Shown piece by piece: positions 1 through 5,498 of a DNA stretch of 12,629 bases. Made by a program: the position numbers and the translations under genes. This DNA is from Anaerolineae bacterium (GTDB taxonomy: Bacteria; Chloroflexota; Anaerolineae; E26-bin7): assembly GCA_029933115.1 (NCBI GenBank), contig JAOZOT010000065.1, forward strand, positions 1-12,629, in the 5' to 3' direction. Every line of letters begins with the position of its first letter. Position 1 is the stretch's first letter. The notes beneath the pieces are model-generated. The model saw only the letters and a list, made by a program, of their open reading frames with translations, was not told the origin of the DNA and searched no databases.

Positions 1-66
1 GTCGGAAGGCCCCTTCCGAGCCATTGTCACGTTGACTCTTTCCGGACAGTATTGTTAGAGCACATA
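1..66. other. Non-coding left edge with a perfect inverted repeat
   Basis: No gene is seen in these 66 bases. Positions 2-9 (TCGGAAGG) and 12-19 (CCTTCCGA) form a perfect inverted repeat around two central C's; as RNA this gives a 7-bp stem with a GCCC loop. It lies about 50 bases downstream of the DUF1028 stop in that gene's direction of transcription, so it could be the stem of its terminator. A following T-run on the minus strand would fall outside the window and cannot be checked. Confidence 0.45.
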
Positions 67-981
67 CTACGAGCCCAGGTTGCCTCTGTTTCGCTCCTTC
101 CGCTTTTGGCGCAGGAATTCCAAAACTACCCGATCAATGCGGGCATCTTCCTGTAAACGTTCCTCCAGGTTCTCTATCCCGCCCCACCGGGAGAGGGCTT
201 TTTGGGTGGGCTCGTCATAGATGCCGTGTATCTCCCCCTCATAGTAGCCCAGTTCGTGCAGGATTTCTTGCACCTCACGGGCTATCTCCCCTTCTAAAGG
301 CAACAGGTCCTCTGGCTTGCTTTTGAGGAAGTAGAGTCTGTGCAGACCCAGGAGCCTCTTAAGTTCTTGGATGGGCATAGGATGGTCGTCTACCCGCAGG
401 TCAACATAACGGTCGTTGAAACCGCCATAGCCGCCTTTCTCCCGCACCACCAGGAGGGATGCCGATTGCCGGCCTCTGCTGTCGCCGCCGGCAGCTTGGC
501 CAGCCTCCAAGGCGGCCACCAGCCGGTCAGCCAGGTCTCCCTGGGCCGTCTCAAAAGTGCGAGCCATGGCCTGCACTGTATCTTCGCTCACCAGGATGTT
601 ACCCTGGCAGGCATAGTCCTGGCCGACAATGTGACCCGCCCAGTGGAAACATTCTTCTCCCGTGTAGGCAGCAGCCCGTCCCTGTGCATCAACGATGCCT
701 ACTTGACGCAGGTGTCGCTCCTCGTCGGCGGCGATCAGCCTGTCCAAGACCTCCTGGGCCGACAGCTCCCCTTCGGCCAAAAGCTTCAAGCCTTCGGGGC
801 CATAGCCGGTGTTGGCGTAGGATTGGGTGGCGATGGCACCCACCCCGGCTCTGGCCCAGGGCACCACTGAGCCCACAGCCAGAAATTTCGATTGCACAGC
901 AACGCCCAGGTCTCCTGTGTCGGGATCGCGTCCAACGATGGAGAAAGTAGCGAGTGGATACTCTTGTTTGGCGATTCTCAC
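67..981 (-). CDS. DUF1028 family protein (putative Ntn-hydrolase fold) with C-terminal peptidoglycan-binding-like region
   Basis: This 304-aa protein opens with the DUF1028 signature: FSIVGRDPDTGDLGVAVQSK at about residues 13-32, then AGVGAIATQSYAN (45-57) and YGGFNDRYVDLRVDD (189-203). DUF1028 proteins are predicted Ntn-hydrolase-fold enzymes; their substrate is unknown. The last ~80 residues (about 225-300) are a helical region with a YEGEIHGIYDEPTQKALSRW stretch like a peptidoglycan-binding-type domain, as in other long DUF1028 proteins. There is no signal peptide, so it is predicted cytoplasmic. The GTG start at 981 has GGAGG at 989-993, seven bases upstream. It follows the 66-aa gene by 17 bases and is probably co-transcribed with it. 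The family call is firm; the function is open. Confidence 0.92.
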   Translation of the reverse strand: MRIAKQEYPLATFSIVGRDPDTGDLGVAVQSKFLAVGSVVPWARAGVGAIATQSYANTGYGPEGLKLLAEGELSAQEVLDRLIAADEERHLRQVGIVDAQGRAAAYTGEECFHWAGHIVGQDYACQGNILVSEDTVQAMARTFETAQGDLADRLVAALEAGQAAGGDSRGRQSASLLVVREKGGYGGFNDRYVDLRVDDHPMPIQELKRLLGLHRLYFLKSKPEDLLPLEGEIAREVQEILHELGYYEGEIHGIYDEPTQKALSRWGGIENLEERLQEDARIDRVVLEFLRQKRKERNRGNLGS

Positions 982-998
982 GAGACTTCCTCCGAACT

Positions 999-1199
999 TT
1001 ATCCTTCCTCAACCGGCCGGCAGGTGGCGTGTAGATAACCAAACTCGCCTCGCGAAGGTATGATCTCCAGCACTTCTACTATTTCATAAAGTTTGTCGCC
1101 CAGCTTCACCTGGTCACCCTTCTCCGGGCGCTTCTCCATGTTTTGGATGGCGCCAGGGTGTCCTCCCCCCTGTACCACAAAGCTGACTTTGTAGATCAT
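999..1199 (-). CDS. Small 66-aa protein of unknown function
   Basis: I do not recognise a named family. The protein starts MIYKVSFVVQGGGHPGAIQN and has a beta-rich core, with alternating hydrophobic strands around VKLGDKLYEIVEVLEIIPSR (residues 31-50), and ends in a YLHATCRP motif with its only cysteine at residue 60. It looks like a small SH3-like or beta-barrel fold; that is inference. The reading frame is open further upstream to 1298, but the ATG at 1199 is chosen because a near-perfect SD (AAGGAGGTGAG, 1204-1214) sits just before it. A TATAAT box lies further upstream. It precedes the DUF1028 gene by 17 bases. The strong SD suggests high expression. Confidence 0.85.
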   Translation of the reverse strand: MIYKVSFVVQGGGHPGAIQNMEKRPEKGDQVKLGDKLYEIVEVLEIIPSRGEFGYLHATCRPVEEG

Positions 1200-1203
1200 G
1201 GCT

Positions 1204-1214
1204 CTCACCTCCTT
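1204..1214 (-). promoter_or_regulatory. Very strong Shine-Dalgarno site that fixes the start of the 66-aa gene
   Basis: On the minus strand the bases read AAGGAGGTGAG, nearly the full anti-SD complement, four bases before the ATG at 1199. It rules out the longer 99-codon reading of this frame. Confidence 0.85.
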
Positions 1215-1272
1215 GGACACCTGATAGGTTTCGGTGCGGAACCCCGAACGATGGGATGCGTTTGACGAGCGG

Positions 1273-1278
1273 ATTATA
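1273..1278 (-). promoter_or_regulatory. Candidate -10 box (TATAAT) for the 66-aa/DUF1028 pair
   Basis: A perfect TATAAT on the minus strand lies about 75 bases upstream of the ATG at 1199, in the 120-base gap after the cyclic-nucleotide-binding gene. No good -35 is seen. Instead, a 12-bp palindrome (GCAAC-AA-GTTGC, 1285-1296) occupies the spacer just upstream, where an activator or repressor could bind. The transcript would have a leader of about 67 bases. Confidence 0.5.
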
Positions 1279-1319
1279 AAGCGCGCAACAAGTTGCACCG
1301 CTGTGTTTTGTACCGAGTA

Positions 1320-1772
1320 CTAACCGGGCTCCTTGCGGGTCAAGTTGATAAGACGGAGCTTGAAAGACAGGTCGGCGGCAATGTTTCTCATTATGATGAA
1401 GCCGATGCTGGTGTCCTCCTCGCACAAAGAAATAAAGTCTGCTCTCTTGGCCACCCACAGTTTGGTGCCATCGGTGATGCAGCGGGCGGAAGCTGAGCGG
1501 GGTCCCTCGTCCAGTAGAGCCATCTCGCCGAAGATTTGACCCTTTCCCAAAGTGACGATGCTTCTCTCCGTACCTGGCTCTGGAACGCTAAGAGTGATTT
1601 CCACAAGTCCGTCTTGGATGAGATATAGCTCGGAACCTTTATCGTCTTCCTTGAAGATAATGTCATTCGTATTACACGTTTGTTCCCGCCATAACCTGGC
1701 TACCTTTTCTAGTTGGCCTTCCGATAGGCCGTTCAGGATGTCTACCTTTTTTAACAGCGGCACTATAGACAT
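1320..1772 (-). CDS. Stand-alone cyclic-nucleotide-binding (cNMP) domain protein
   Basis: This 150-aa protein is a single Crp/PKA-type cNMP-binding domain. After an N-terminal helix (LLKKVDILNGLSEGQLEKVA), the beta-roll runs to the phosphate-binding cassette FGEMALLDEGPRSASA (residues 81-96). Glu83 and Arg92 sit where the ribose and phosphate contacts are in cAMP-binding members. There is no C-terminal helix-turn-helix; the protein ends about 45 residues after the cassette, so it is not a Crp/Fnr regulator by itself. It probably acts as a ligand-sensing partner of another protein. The ATG at 1772 has an AAAGGGGGAA SD and an extended -10 promoter upstream. Its composition is less GC-rich than the radical SAM genes. 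The domain call is firm; the ligand (cAMP, c-di-GMP or none) is unknown. Confidence 0.93.
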   Translation of the reverse strand: MSIVPLLKKVDILNGLSEGQLEKVARLWREQTCNTNDIIFKEDDKGSELYLIQDGLVEITLSVPEPGTERSIVTLGKGQIFGEMALLDEGPRSASARCITDGTKLWVAKRADFISLCEEDTSIGFIIMRNIAADLSFKLRLINLTRKEPG

Positions 1773-1840
1773 TGATTTGTTCCCCCTTTCTTGTTAGCCG
1801 CTCCACACGAAATACTTTGGGACGGCTTCTTGTAGGGCTG

Positions 1841-1859
1841 CGGGCTTTGCGCAAGCCCG
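1841..1859 (-). repeat. Perfect hairpin CGGGCTT-TGCGC-AAGCCCG in the leader of the cNMP-domain gene
   Basis: Arms 1841-1847 and 1853-1859 pair perfectly over 7 bp with a 5-base loop. It lies between the predicted promoter (1913-1921) and the ATG (1772), so it would be in the 5' leader. The 11-mer TGCGCAAGCCC (1848-1858) recurs exactly at 8255-8265, next to another gene end, which suggests a dispersed intergenic repeat. Confidence 0.6.
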
Positions 1860-1912
1860 AACTGGAATGCATCTATGCTAGGAGTAGGCTTTTCTCCCTT
1901 GCTATCAACTCT

Positions 1913-1921
1913 ATTATACCA
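1913..1921 (-). promoter_or_regulatory. Extended -10 promoter for the cNMP-domain gene
   Basis: The minus strand reads TGGTATAAT, an exact extended -10 element (TGnTATAAT). The best -35 at 17 bases (TAGATT) matches the consensus at only 3 of 6 positions, as is common for extended -10 promoters. Transcription would start near 1906, giving a leader of about 135 bases that contains the 1841-1859 hairpin. Confidence 0.6.
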
Positions 1922-1979
1922 CTTTTGCCCTCAAAAATCTAGGAGAGCGTTACCCACTTTGAGTGAGATCAGGGCCGAG

Positions 1980-2008
1980 TTGTCATCCCCTGAAATATGT
2001 GGTAAACT
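1980..2008 (+). promoter_or_regulatory. Sigma70-type promoter for the radical SAM operon
   Basis: TTGTCA (1980-1985, 5 of 6 to the -35 consensus), a 17-base spacer and TAAACT (2003-2008, 4 of 6) with an extended TG at 2000-2001. The predicted start site is near 2015, inside the hairpin at 2012-2034 and about 40 bases before the ATG at 2054. Confidence 0.6.
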
Positions 2009-2011
2009 ACA

Positions 2012-2034
2012 GATGTCGCCTGAGTGGCGACATC
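2012..2034 (+). promoter_or_regulatory. Perfect 9-bp stem-loop at the 5' end of the radical SAM operon transcript
   Basis: GATGTCGCC (2012-2020), loop TGAGT, GGCGACATC (2026-2034). It overlaps the predicted transcript start, so it could be an operator for a dimeric repressor or a 5' stabilising stem-loop. There is no T-run after it, so it is not a typical terminator or attenuator. Its right half resembles the repeat at 12437-12460. Confidence 0.55.
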
Positions 2035-2053
2035 GTCACTTGAGGGATGCCAG

Positions 2054-3487
2054 ATGCGCGTGCTTTTCGTCACTCAACAGATAGATTACGAGCCCCAGGG
2101 CATCATGCACCTTTCCAGCGCTCTCAAAGCTGCTGGCCACCAGGTAGCTCTGGCTGTAGCAGCCCACGAGGATCCGGTGGGCGCGGCCAAAAGGTTCAAG
2201 CCGGGCATCGTGGGCTACAGTGTCATCACCGGCTCCCAGCGCTATTACCTCCAGTTGAACCGACGCATCAAGCAGGAAGTGGATGTCTTTTCCGTTTTCG
2301 GCGGCCCCCACCCCACCTTCTTCCCTGAGATGATCGAGGAGGAAGGTGTGGATGGCATCTGCATTGGTGAAGGCGAAGGGGCCATTGTGGACCTGGCTAA
2401 TGCCCTTGAGGATGGCGGTTCGGGCAGGCTGCAGAATCCCTCTATCCCCAACTGGCATTTCAAGCTCGACGGCGAGATCATCCGCAACCCGGTACGGCCC
2501 TATGTGGACGACCTGGATTCGCTTCCTCTCCCCGACCGTGATCTGGTTTACCATAAGGATCGCATCTATCGGCGCAGCAAGATCAAGCATTTCATTGCCG
2601 GTCGGGGCTGTCCCTACAACTGCACCTATTGCTTCAACCATGCCCTCTCTGAGATTTACCGGGGAAGGGGCCGGCGCTTCCGTATGCGCAGTGTGGACAA
2701 CGTCATCGAAGAGGTGCGTCGGGTGAAGGCCAAATATCCATTAGAGTTTGTCGTCTTTGTTGATGATGTTTTCGTCTTGTCTGAGAACTGGCTGGCCGAG
2801 TTCGCCCAGAAATACCCCCAGGAAATTGGCTTGCCCTTCTTCTGCAACACGCGGGCCAACCTGGTCACGGCAGAGCAGGTGCGGCTTCTCAGGGAAGCCG
2901 GCTGCTATTCGGTCAGTATGGGCATCGAGACCGCGGACGACCGCCTCCGCAACGAGCTTCTCAAGCGCAAAATGAGCAAGGAGCAGATTCTGCGGGCCGC
3001 ACGCTTGTTGCGCGAGGGCGGCATCAACTTTACCACGACCAACATGATTGGCTTGCCCACCAGCACCCTGGAGGACGATTTTCAGACGCTGGCGCTCAAC
3101 ATCGAATGTCGTCCGGCTTATGCCCACGCCTTCATCTTCCAGCCTTACCCCAGGACCGAGCTAGGCGAGTTCACCCGCGAGCACGGTTGGATGGTGGGTA
3201 CCTTCGACGACATTGGCGAGGTGGCCTGGGACACCTCGGTCCTCAACTTCAGCCCGGGGCACAAACGCCAACTGACGAACCTACAACGCTTCTTCGCCCT
3301 GGTGGTCGAGTGGCCTTGGCTTCTGCCGCTGGTGCGCCGCCTGATTCGGCTGCCTGCTAACCCTTTTTTCTGGTTGGTCAACAAGCTGTGGAAGGGCTAC
3401 GCCATCAAAAAGCGCGTCCATCCGGTGCGATTATCATTGCGGGAATACATTGACATTGCGTGGCATTTCATGAGGATAAAGTCTTGA
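2054..3487 (+). CDS. B12-binding domain radical SAM protein (first paralogue)
   Basis: This 477-aa protein has an N-terminal B12-binding-like Rossmann domain (about 1-150) with FGGPHPTFFPEM (82-93) and GEGE (105-108). The DxHxxG cobalamin-ligand motif is absent, so cobalamin would bind without a protein His ligand. A radical SAM domain follows, with CPYNCTYC (Cys186, Cys190, Cys193) to bind the 4Fe-4S cluster. The C-terminus carries hydrophobic and basic helices (FFALVVEWPWLLPLVRRLIR and FFWLVNKLWKGYAIKKR) that may lie on the membrane. Such enzymes perform methylations, cyclisations or other radical reactions; the substrate is unknown. The ATG at 2054 is preferred over the in-frame start at 2024 because the paralogue aligns there and GAGG precedes it. 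It heads a three-gene operon. Confidence 0.95.
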   Translation: MRVLFVTQQIDYEPQGIMHLSSALKAAGHQVALAVAAHEDPVGAAKRFKPGIVGYSVITGSQRYYLQLNRRIKQEVDVFSVFGGPHPTFFPEMIEEEGVDGICIGEGEGAIVDLANALEDGGSGRLQNPSIPNWHFKLDGEIIRNPVRPYVDDLDSLPLPDRDLVYHKDRIYRRSKIKHFIAGRGCPYNCTYCFNHALSEIYRGRGRRFRMRSVDNVIEEVRRVKAKYPLEFVVFVDDVFVLSENWLAEFAQKYPQEIGLPFFCNTRANLVTAEQVRLLREAGCYSVSMGIETADDRLRNELLKRKMSKEQILRAARLLREGGINFTTTNMIGLPTSTLEDDFQTLALNIECRPAYAHAFIFQPYPRTELGEFTREHGWMVGTFDDIGEVAWDTSVLNFSPGHKRQLTNLQRFFALVVEWPWLLPLVRRLIRLPANPFFWLVNKLWKGYAIKKRVHPVRLSLREYIDIAWHFMRIKS

Positions 3488-3511
3488 TGTATTGCGGCAC
3501 TGTTGCGCCAC

Positions 3512-3519
3512 AGGAGGAG
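3512..3519 (+). promoter_or_regulatory. Shine-Dalgarno site that fixes the DUF433 gene start
   Basis: AGGAGGAG lies eight bases before the ATG at 3528. It argues against the in-frame TTG at 3492, which has no SD. Confidence 0.8.
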
Positions 3520-3527
3520 AAAATCCT

Positions 3528-3932
3528 ATGGAGAAAGTTGCAGACATAGAACAGCTCAATGCCCGCTTGACTCGCTTGGAAGAAGAAGTGTGTGAACTGC
3601 GGGAAGCAGTGTCTCGAAAGGCAAAAGAACATCCTCTAATAACTCGCAAGCCCACAGTCTGCGGTGGGGAGCCTGTCATCGTGGGCACGCGCACCCCGGT
3701 GCGAGCCATCGTCGAGCACGTGCGCCTGGGCGACTCGCCCGAGGACATCTTGGAGCACCTGCCTTACCTGACGTTGGAAAAGATTCACGCTGCGCTAGAG
3801 TACTATCGAGACAACAAGCAAGAGATAGACGCCTATATCGAACTCAATGAAGATGAGGATTTTTGGAAGGCATGGATGAAGAGCTCTTTGCCACCGTCTA
3901 CACCGACAATGCCGAAGGGAGACCTGCGTTAA
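3528..3932 (+). CDS. DUF433 domain protein with N-terminal coiled coil
   Basis: This 134-aa protein starts with a heptad-rich helix (EQLNARLTRLEEEVCELREA, about 8-27) likely to form a coiled-coil dimer. A DUF433 domain follows (about 36-98) with the family signature ITRKPTVCGGEPVIVGTRTP and a helix-turn-helix-like segment (VEHVRLGDSPEDILEHLPYL). An acidic stretch and a Pro/Ser-rich tail follow. DUF433 proteins resemble VapB45-type antitoxins and are usually encoded beside a DUF5615 PIN-like toxin; none is seen here. Its TAA stop abuts the GTG start of the second radical SAM gene with no gap, and it lies 40 bases after the first, so translation is probably coupled. It may bind DNA and regulate the operon, or bind the enzymes. 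Family call good; role unknown. Confidence 0.88.
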   Translation: MEKVADIEQLNARLTRLEEEVCELREAVSRKAKEHPLITRKPTVCGGEPVIVGTRTPVRAIVEHVRLGDSPEDILEHLPYLTLEKIHAALEYYRDNKQEIDAYIELNEDEDFWKAWMKSSLPPSTPTMPKGDLR

Positions 3933-5438
3933 GTGCACCTGCTTTTCATCATCAAGGAAATAGATAACGAGCCTCACGGCATCATGCACATTTCTGCTTT
4001 GCTGAAGCAGGAAGGTCATCAGACGAGCCTGGTGGTGGCTACCGAGGAGGACCCGGTCGAGGCCGCTCTGCGGCTGAAGCCCGATGTGGTGGGCTACACC
4101 GTCTACACCGGCACCCAAAACTATTACCTGGACCTGAACCGCCAGATAAAAGCTCAATTGCCCGGTGTCTTCTCTATCTTCGGTGGGCCTCACCCCACCT
4201 TCTTCCCGGAGATGATCGAGCACGAGGGAGTAGACGGGATCTGTGTGGGCGAAGGTGAGTACGCCACTTTGGACCTGCTCAACGCTTTGCAGGCTGGAGC
4301 CGAAATCGCCGGCATCCCCAACTGGCATTTCAAGCTGGCCCGGCAGGGCGGGGGCGTGGCGGTGTCCCCCACATTCTCCCTCATTACACCTTCTACCGAC
4401 AGGTCGAGGGTGGAAATCATACGGAATCCGGTGCGGCCTCTGCTGACCGGCGAGCAACTGGACGAGCTACCTTTCCCCGACCGCGATCTGCTTTACAAAG
4501 TCCACCCGGCCAGCCGCCGCAACAAAATTCGCCCCTTCATCACCGGTCGCGGTTGTCCTTACAACTGCACCTATTGTTTCAACAGGGCCTACCGGGAACT
4601 TTATCGGGGTCTGGGCAGGGCCACACGCCGTCGCAGCGTGGGGGATGTCATACGGGAGATCAAGGCAGTACGCGAGCGGTACCCCCTCGAATTCATCACC
4701 TTCATGGACGACACTTTCATATTGAATCGCCAATGGCTGCAAGAGTTTGCCGTCCGCTACAAAGCCGAGGTGGGCTTGCCTTTCTGGTGTCAGGTGCGGG
4801 CCGATCTGGTCACCGACGAGATGATGGCGCTCTTCAAAGACGCCGGTTGCGTCAGTGTCAGTTTTGGCCTGGAAGCGGGGAACGACCGCCTGCGCAACGC
4901 TATCCTCAAGCGCAACATGAGCCGGGAGCAGATTCTGGAGGCCTCGCGCATCTTCCGCCGGCACGGCATCGCCTTCATGACTAACAACATGCTGGGCTTG
5001 CCCACCGGCTCTCTGGAGACCGACTTTGAGACCCTGGAGTTGAACGTGCAATGCCGGCCCAGCTACGCCAACGTCTTCCTCTTCCAACCTTACCCCAAGA
5101 CTGAACTGGGTGAGCTGGCCTGCCAGGGAGGTTGGATGACCGGCTCCTTTGATGACCTCTCAGGCTCGGTTAGCGATGACACTATCATCAGATTCAGCAG
5201 CGAATCGGAGAAGCGCCAGATTGAGAACCTCCAGAAACTCTTCGCCCTGGCTGTAGAGTTCCCTTTTCTGGTGCCTCTGGTCAAGCTGCTGATCAAGCTG
5301 CCCCGCAACAAGCTTTTCTGGCTTGTTTACAAAATCTGGAAGGGCTACGCCATCAAGCGGCGCATGTTCCCCTTCCGCCTCACCCCCCGGGAGTACGTCA
5401 GCGCAGCCTGGCAATACATGCGCATCCGCAGCCAATGA
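3933..5438 (+). CDS. B12-binding domain radical SAM protein (second paralogue, with in-frame insert)
   Basis: This 501-aa protein aligns end to end with the first radical SAM protein; well over half of positions look identical by eye. It has the B12-binding-like domain (FGGPHPTFFPEM, GEGE), the cluster motif CPYNCTYC (Cys208, Cys212, Cys215), and the same hydrophobic/basic C-terminus (YAIKRRMFPFR). The DxHxxG motif is again absent. The start is GTG at 3933, right after the DUF433 stop; GGGAG is at 3918-3922. Residues 136-160 are a 25-residue insert replacing two residues (DG) of the first paralogue between WHFKL and EIIRNP. Two divergent copies kept in one operon suggest two different steps or substrates, not dosage. 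The reaction is unknown. Confidence 0.95.
   Translation: MHLLFIIKEIDNEPHGIMHISALLKQEGHQTSLVVATEEDPVEAALRLKPDVVGYTVYTGTQNYYLDLNRQIKAQLPGVFSIFGGPHPTFFPEMIEHEGVDGICVGEGEYATLDLLNALQAGAEIAGIPNWHFKLARQGGGVAVSPTFSLITPSTDRSRVEIIRNPVRPLLTGEQLDELPFPDRDLLYKVHPASRRNKIRPFITGRGCPYNCTYCFNRAYRELYRGLGRATRRRSVGDVIREIKAVRERYPLEFITFMDDTFILNRQWLQEFAVRYKAEVGLPFWCQVRADLVTDEMMALFKDAGCVSVSFGLEAGNDRLRNAILKRNMSREQILEASRIFRRHGIAFMTNNMLGLPTGSLETDFETLELNVQCRPSYANVFLFQPYPKTELGELACQGGWMTGSFDDLSGSVSDDTIIRFSSESEKRQIENLQKLFALAVEFPFLVPLVKLLIKLPRNKLFWLVYKIWKGYAIKRRMFPFRLTPREYVSAAWQYMRIRSQ
4338..4412 (+). repeat. Low-complexity in-frame insert within the second radical SAM gene
   Basis: Compared with its paralogue, this gene carries an extra 75 bases (25 codons in place of two). 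They begin with a G-rich run and contain GGGGG (4350-4354) facing CCCCC (4366-4370), so the DNA can form a stem. On the minus strand the centre reads GTGGGGGACACCGCCACG, in the style of dispersed GC-rich intergenic repeats. The encoded stretch (ARQGGGVAVSP then FSLITPSTDRSRV) looks like a flexible loop. Confidence 0.6.
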
Positions 5439-5458
5439 TGGAAGGCGAGCGGCCGGTC

Positions 5459-5498
5459 CCAACTCCAGGTTGGATCAGAGCCCAGCGGGTGGCTTTTT
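5459..5498 (+). terminator. Weak intrinsic terminator after the radical SAM operon
   Basis: In the 59-base gap between convergent genes there are two hairpins: CCAAC/GTTGG (5459-5463 with 5469-5473), and AGCCC with GGG-T-GGCT (5479-5494, 5 bp with one bulge) leading into five T's (5494-5498). The second has terminator form but a short stem. The T-run reaches the last base of the opposing gene's stop codon. Confidence 0.4.

Larger units (their letters stand above)
1773..2053. other. Divergent intergenic promoter region, 281 bases
   Basis: No protein gene is supported here. The stretch holds an extended -10 promoter reading left (1913-1921), a -35/-10 pair reading right (1980-2008), a 7-bp hairpin (1841-1859) in the leftward leader, and a 9-bp hairpin (2012-2034) in the rightward leader. 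Each is listed separately. Confidence 0.7.

Noticed and set aside
32..60. Possible rightward promoter beginning TTGACT at 32
   Set aside because: At 17-base spacing the -10 would be TTAGAG, a poor match, and it would read antisense into the DUF1028 gene.
1320..1772. Calling the cNMP protein a Crp/Fnr transcription factor
   Set aside because: No helix-turn-helix follows the binding domain; the frame stops at 150 residues.
3528..3932. Reading the DUF433 gene as half of a toxin-antitoxin pair
   Set aside because: No DUF5615 or PIN-type toxin frame lies on either side; both neighbours are full-length radical SAM enzymes.
3872..3967. Small frame (about 31 codons) overlapping the DUF433 tail and the start of the second radical SAM gene
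   Set aside because: I considered it as a toxin remnant. It is short, has a badly spaced SD and shows no PIN-like motif.
3795..4457. Minus-strand open frame opposite the second radical SAM gene (a similar one at 2036-2641 lies opposite the first)
   Set aside because: The two resemble each other only because the sense genes are paralogues. No motif or SD supports them.
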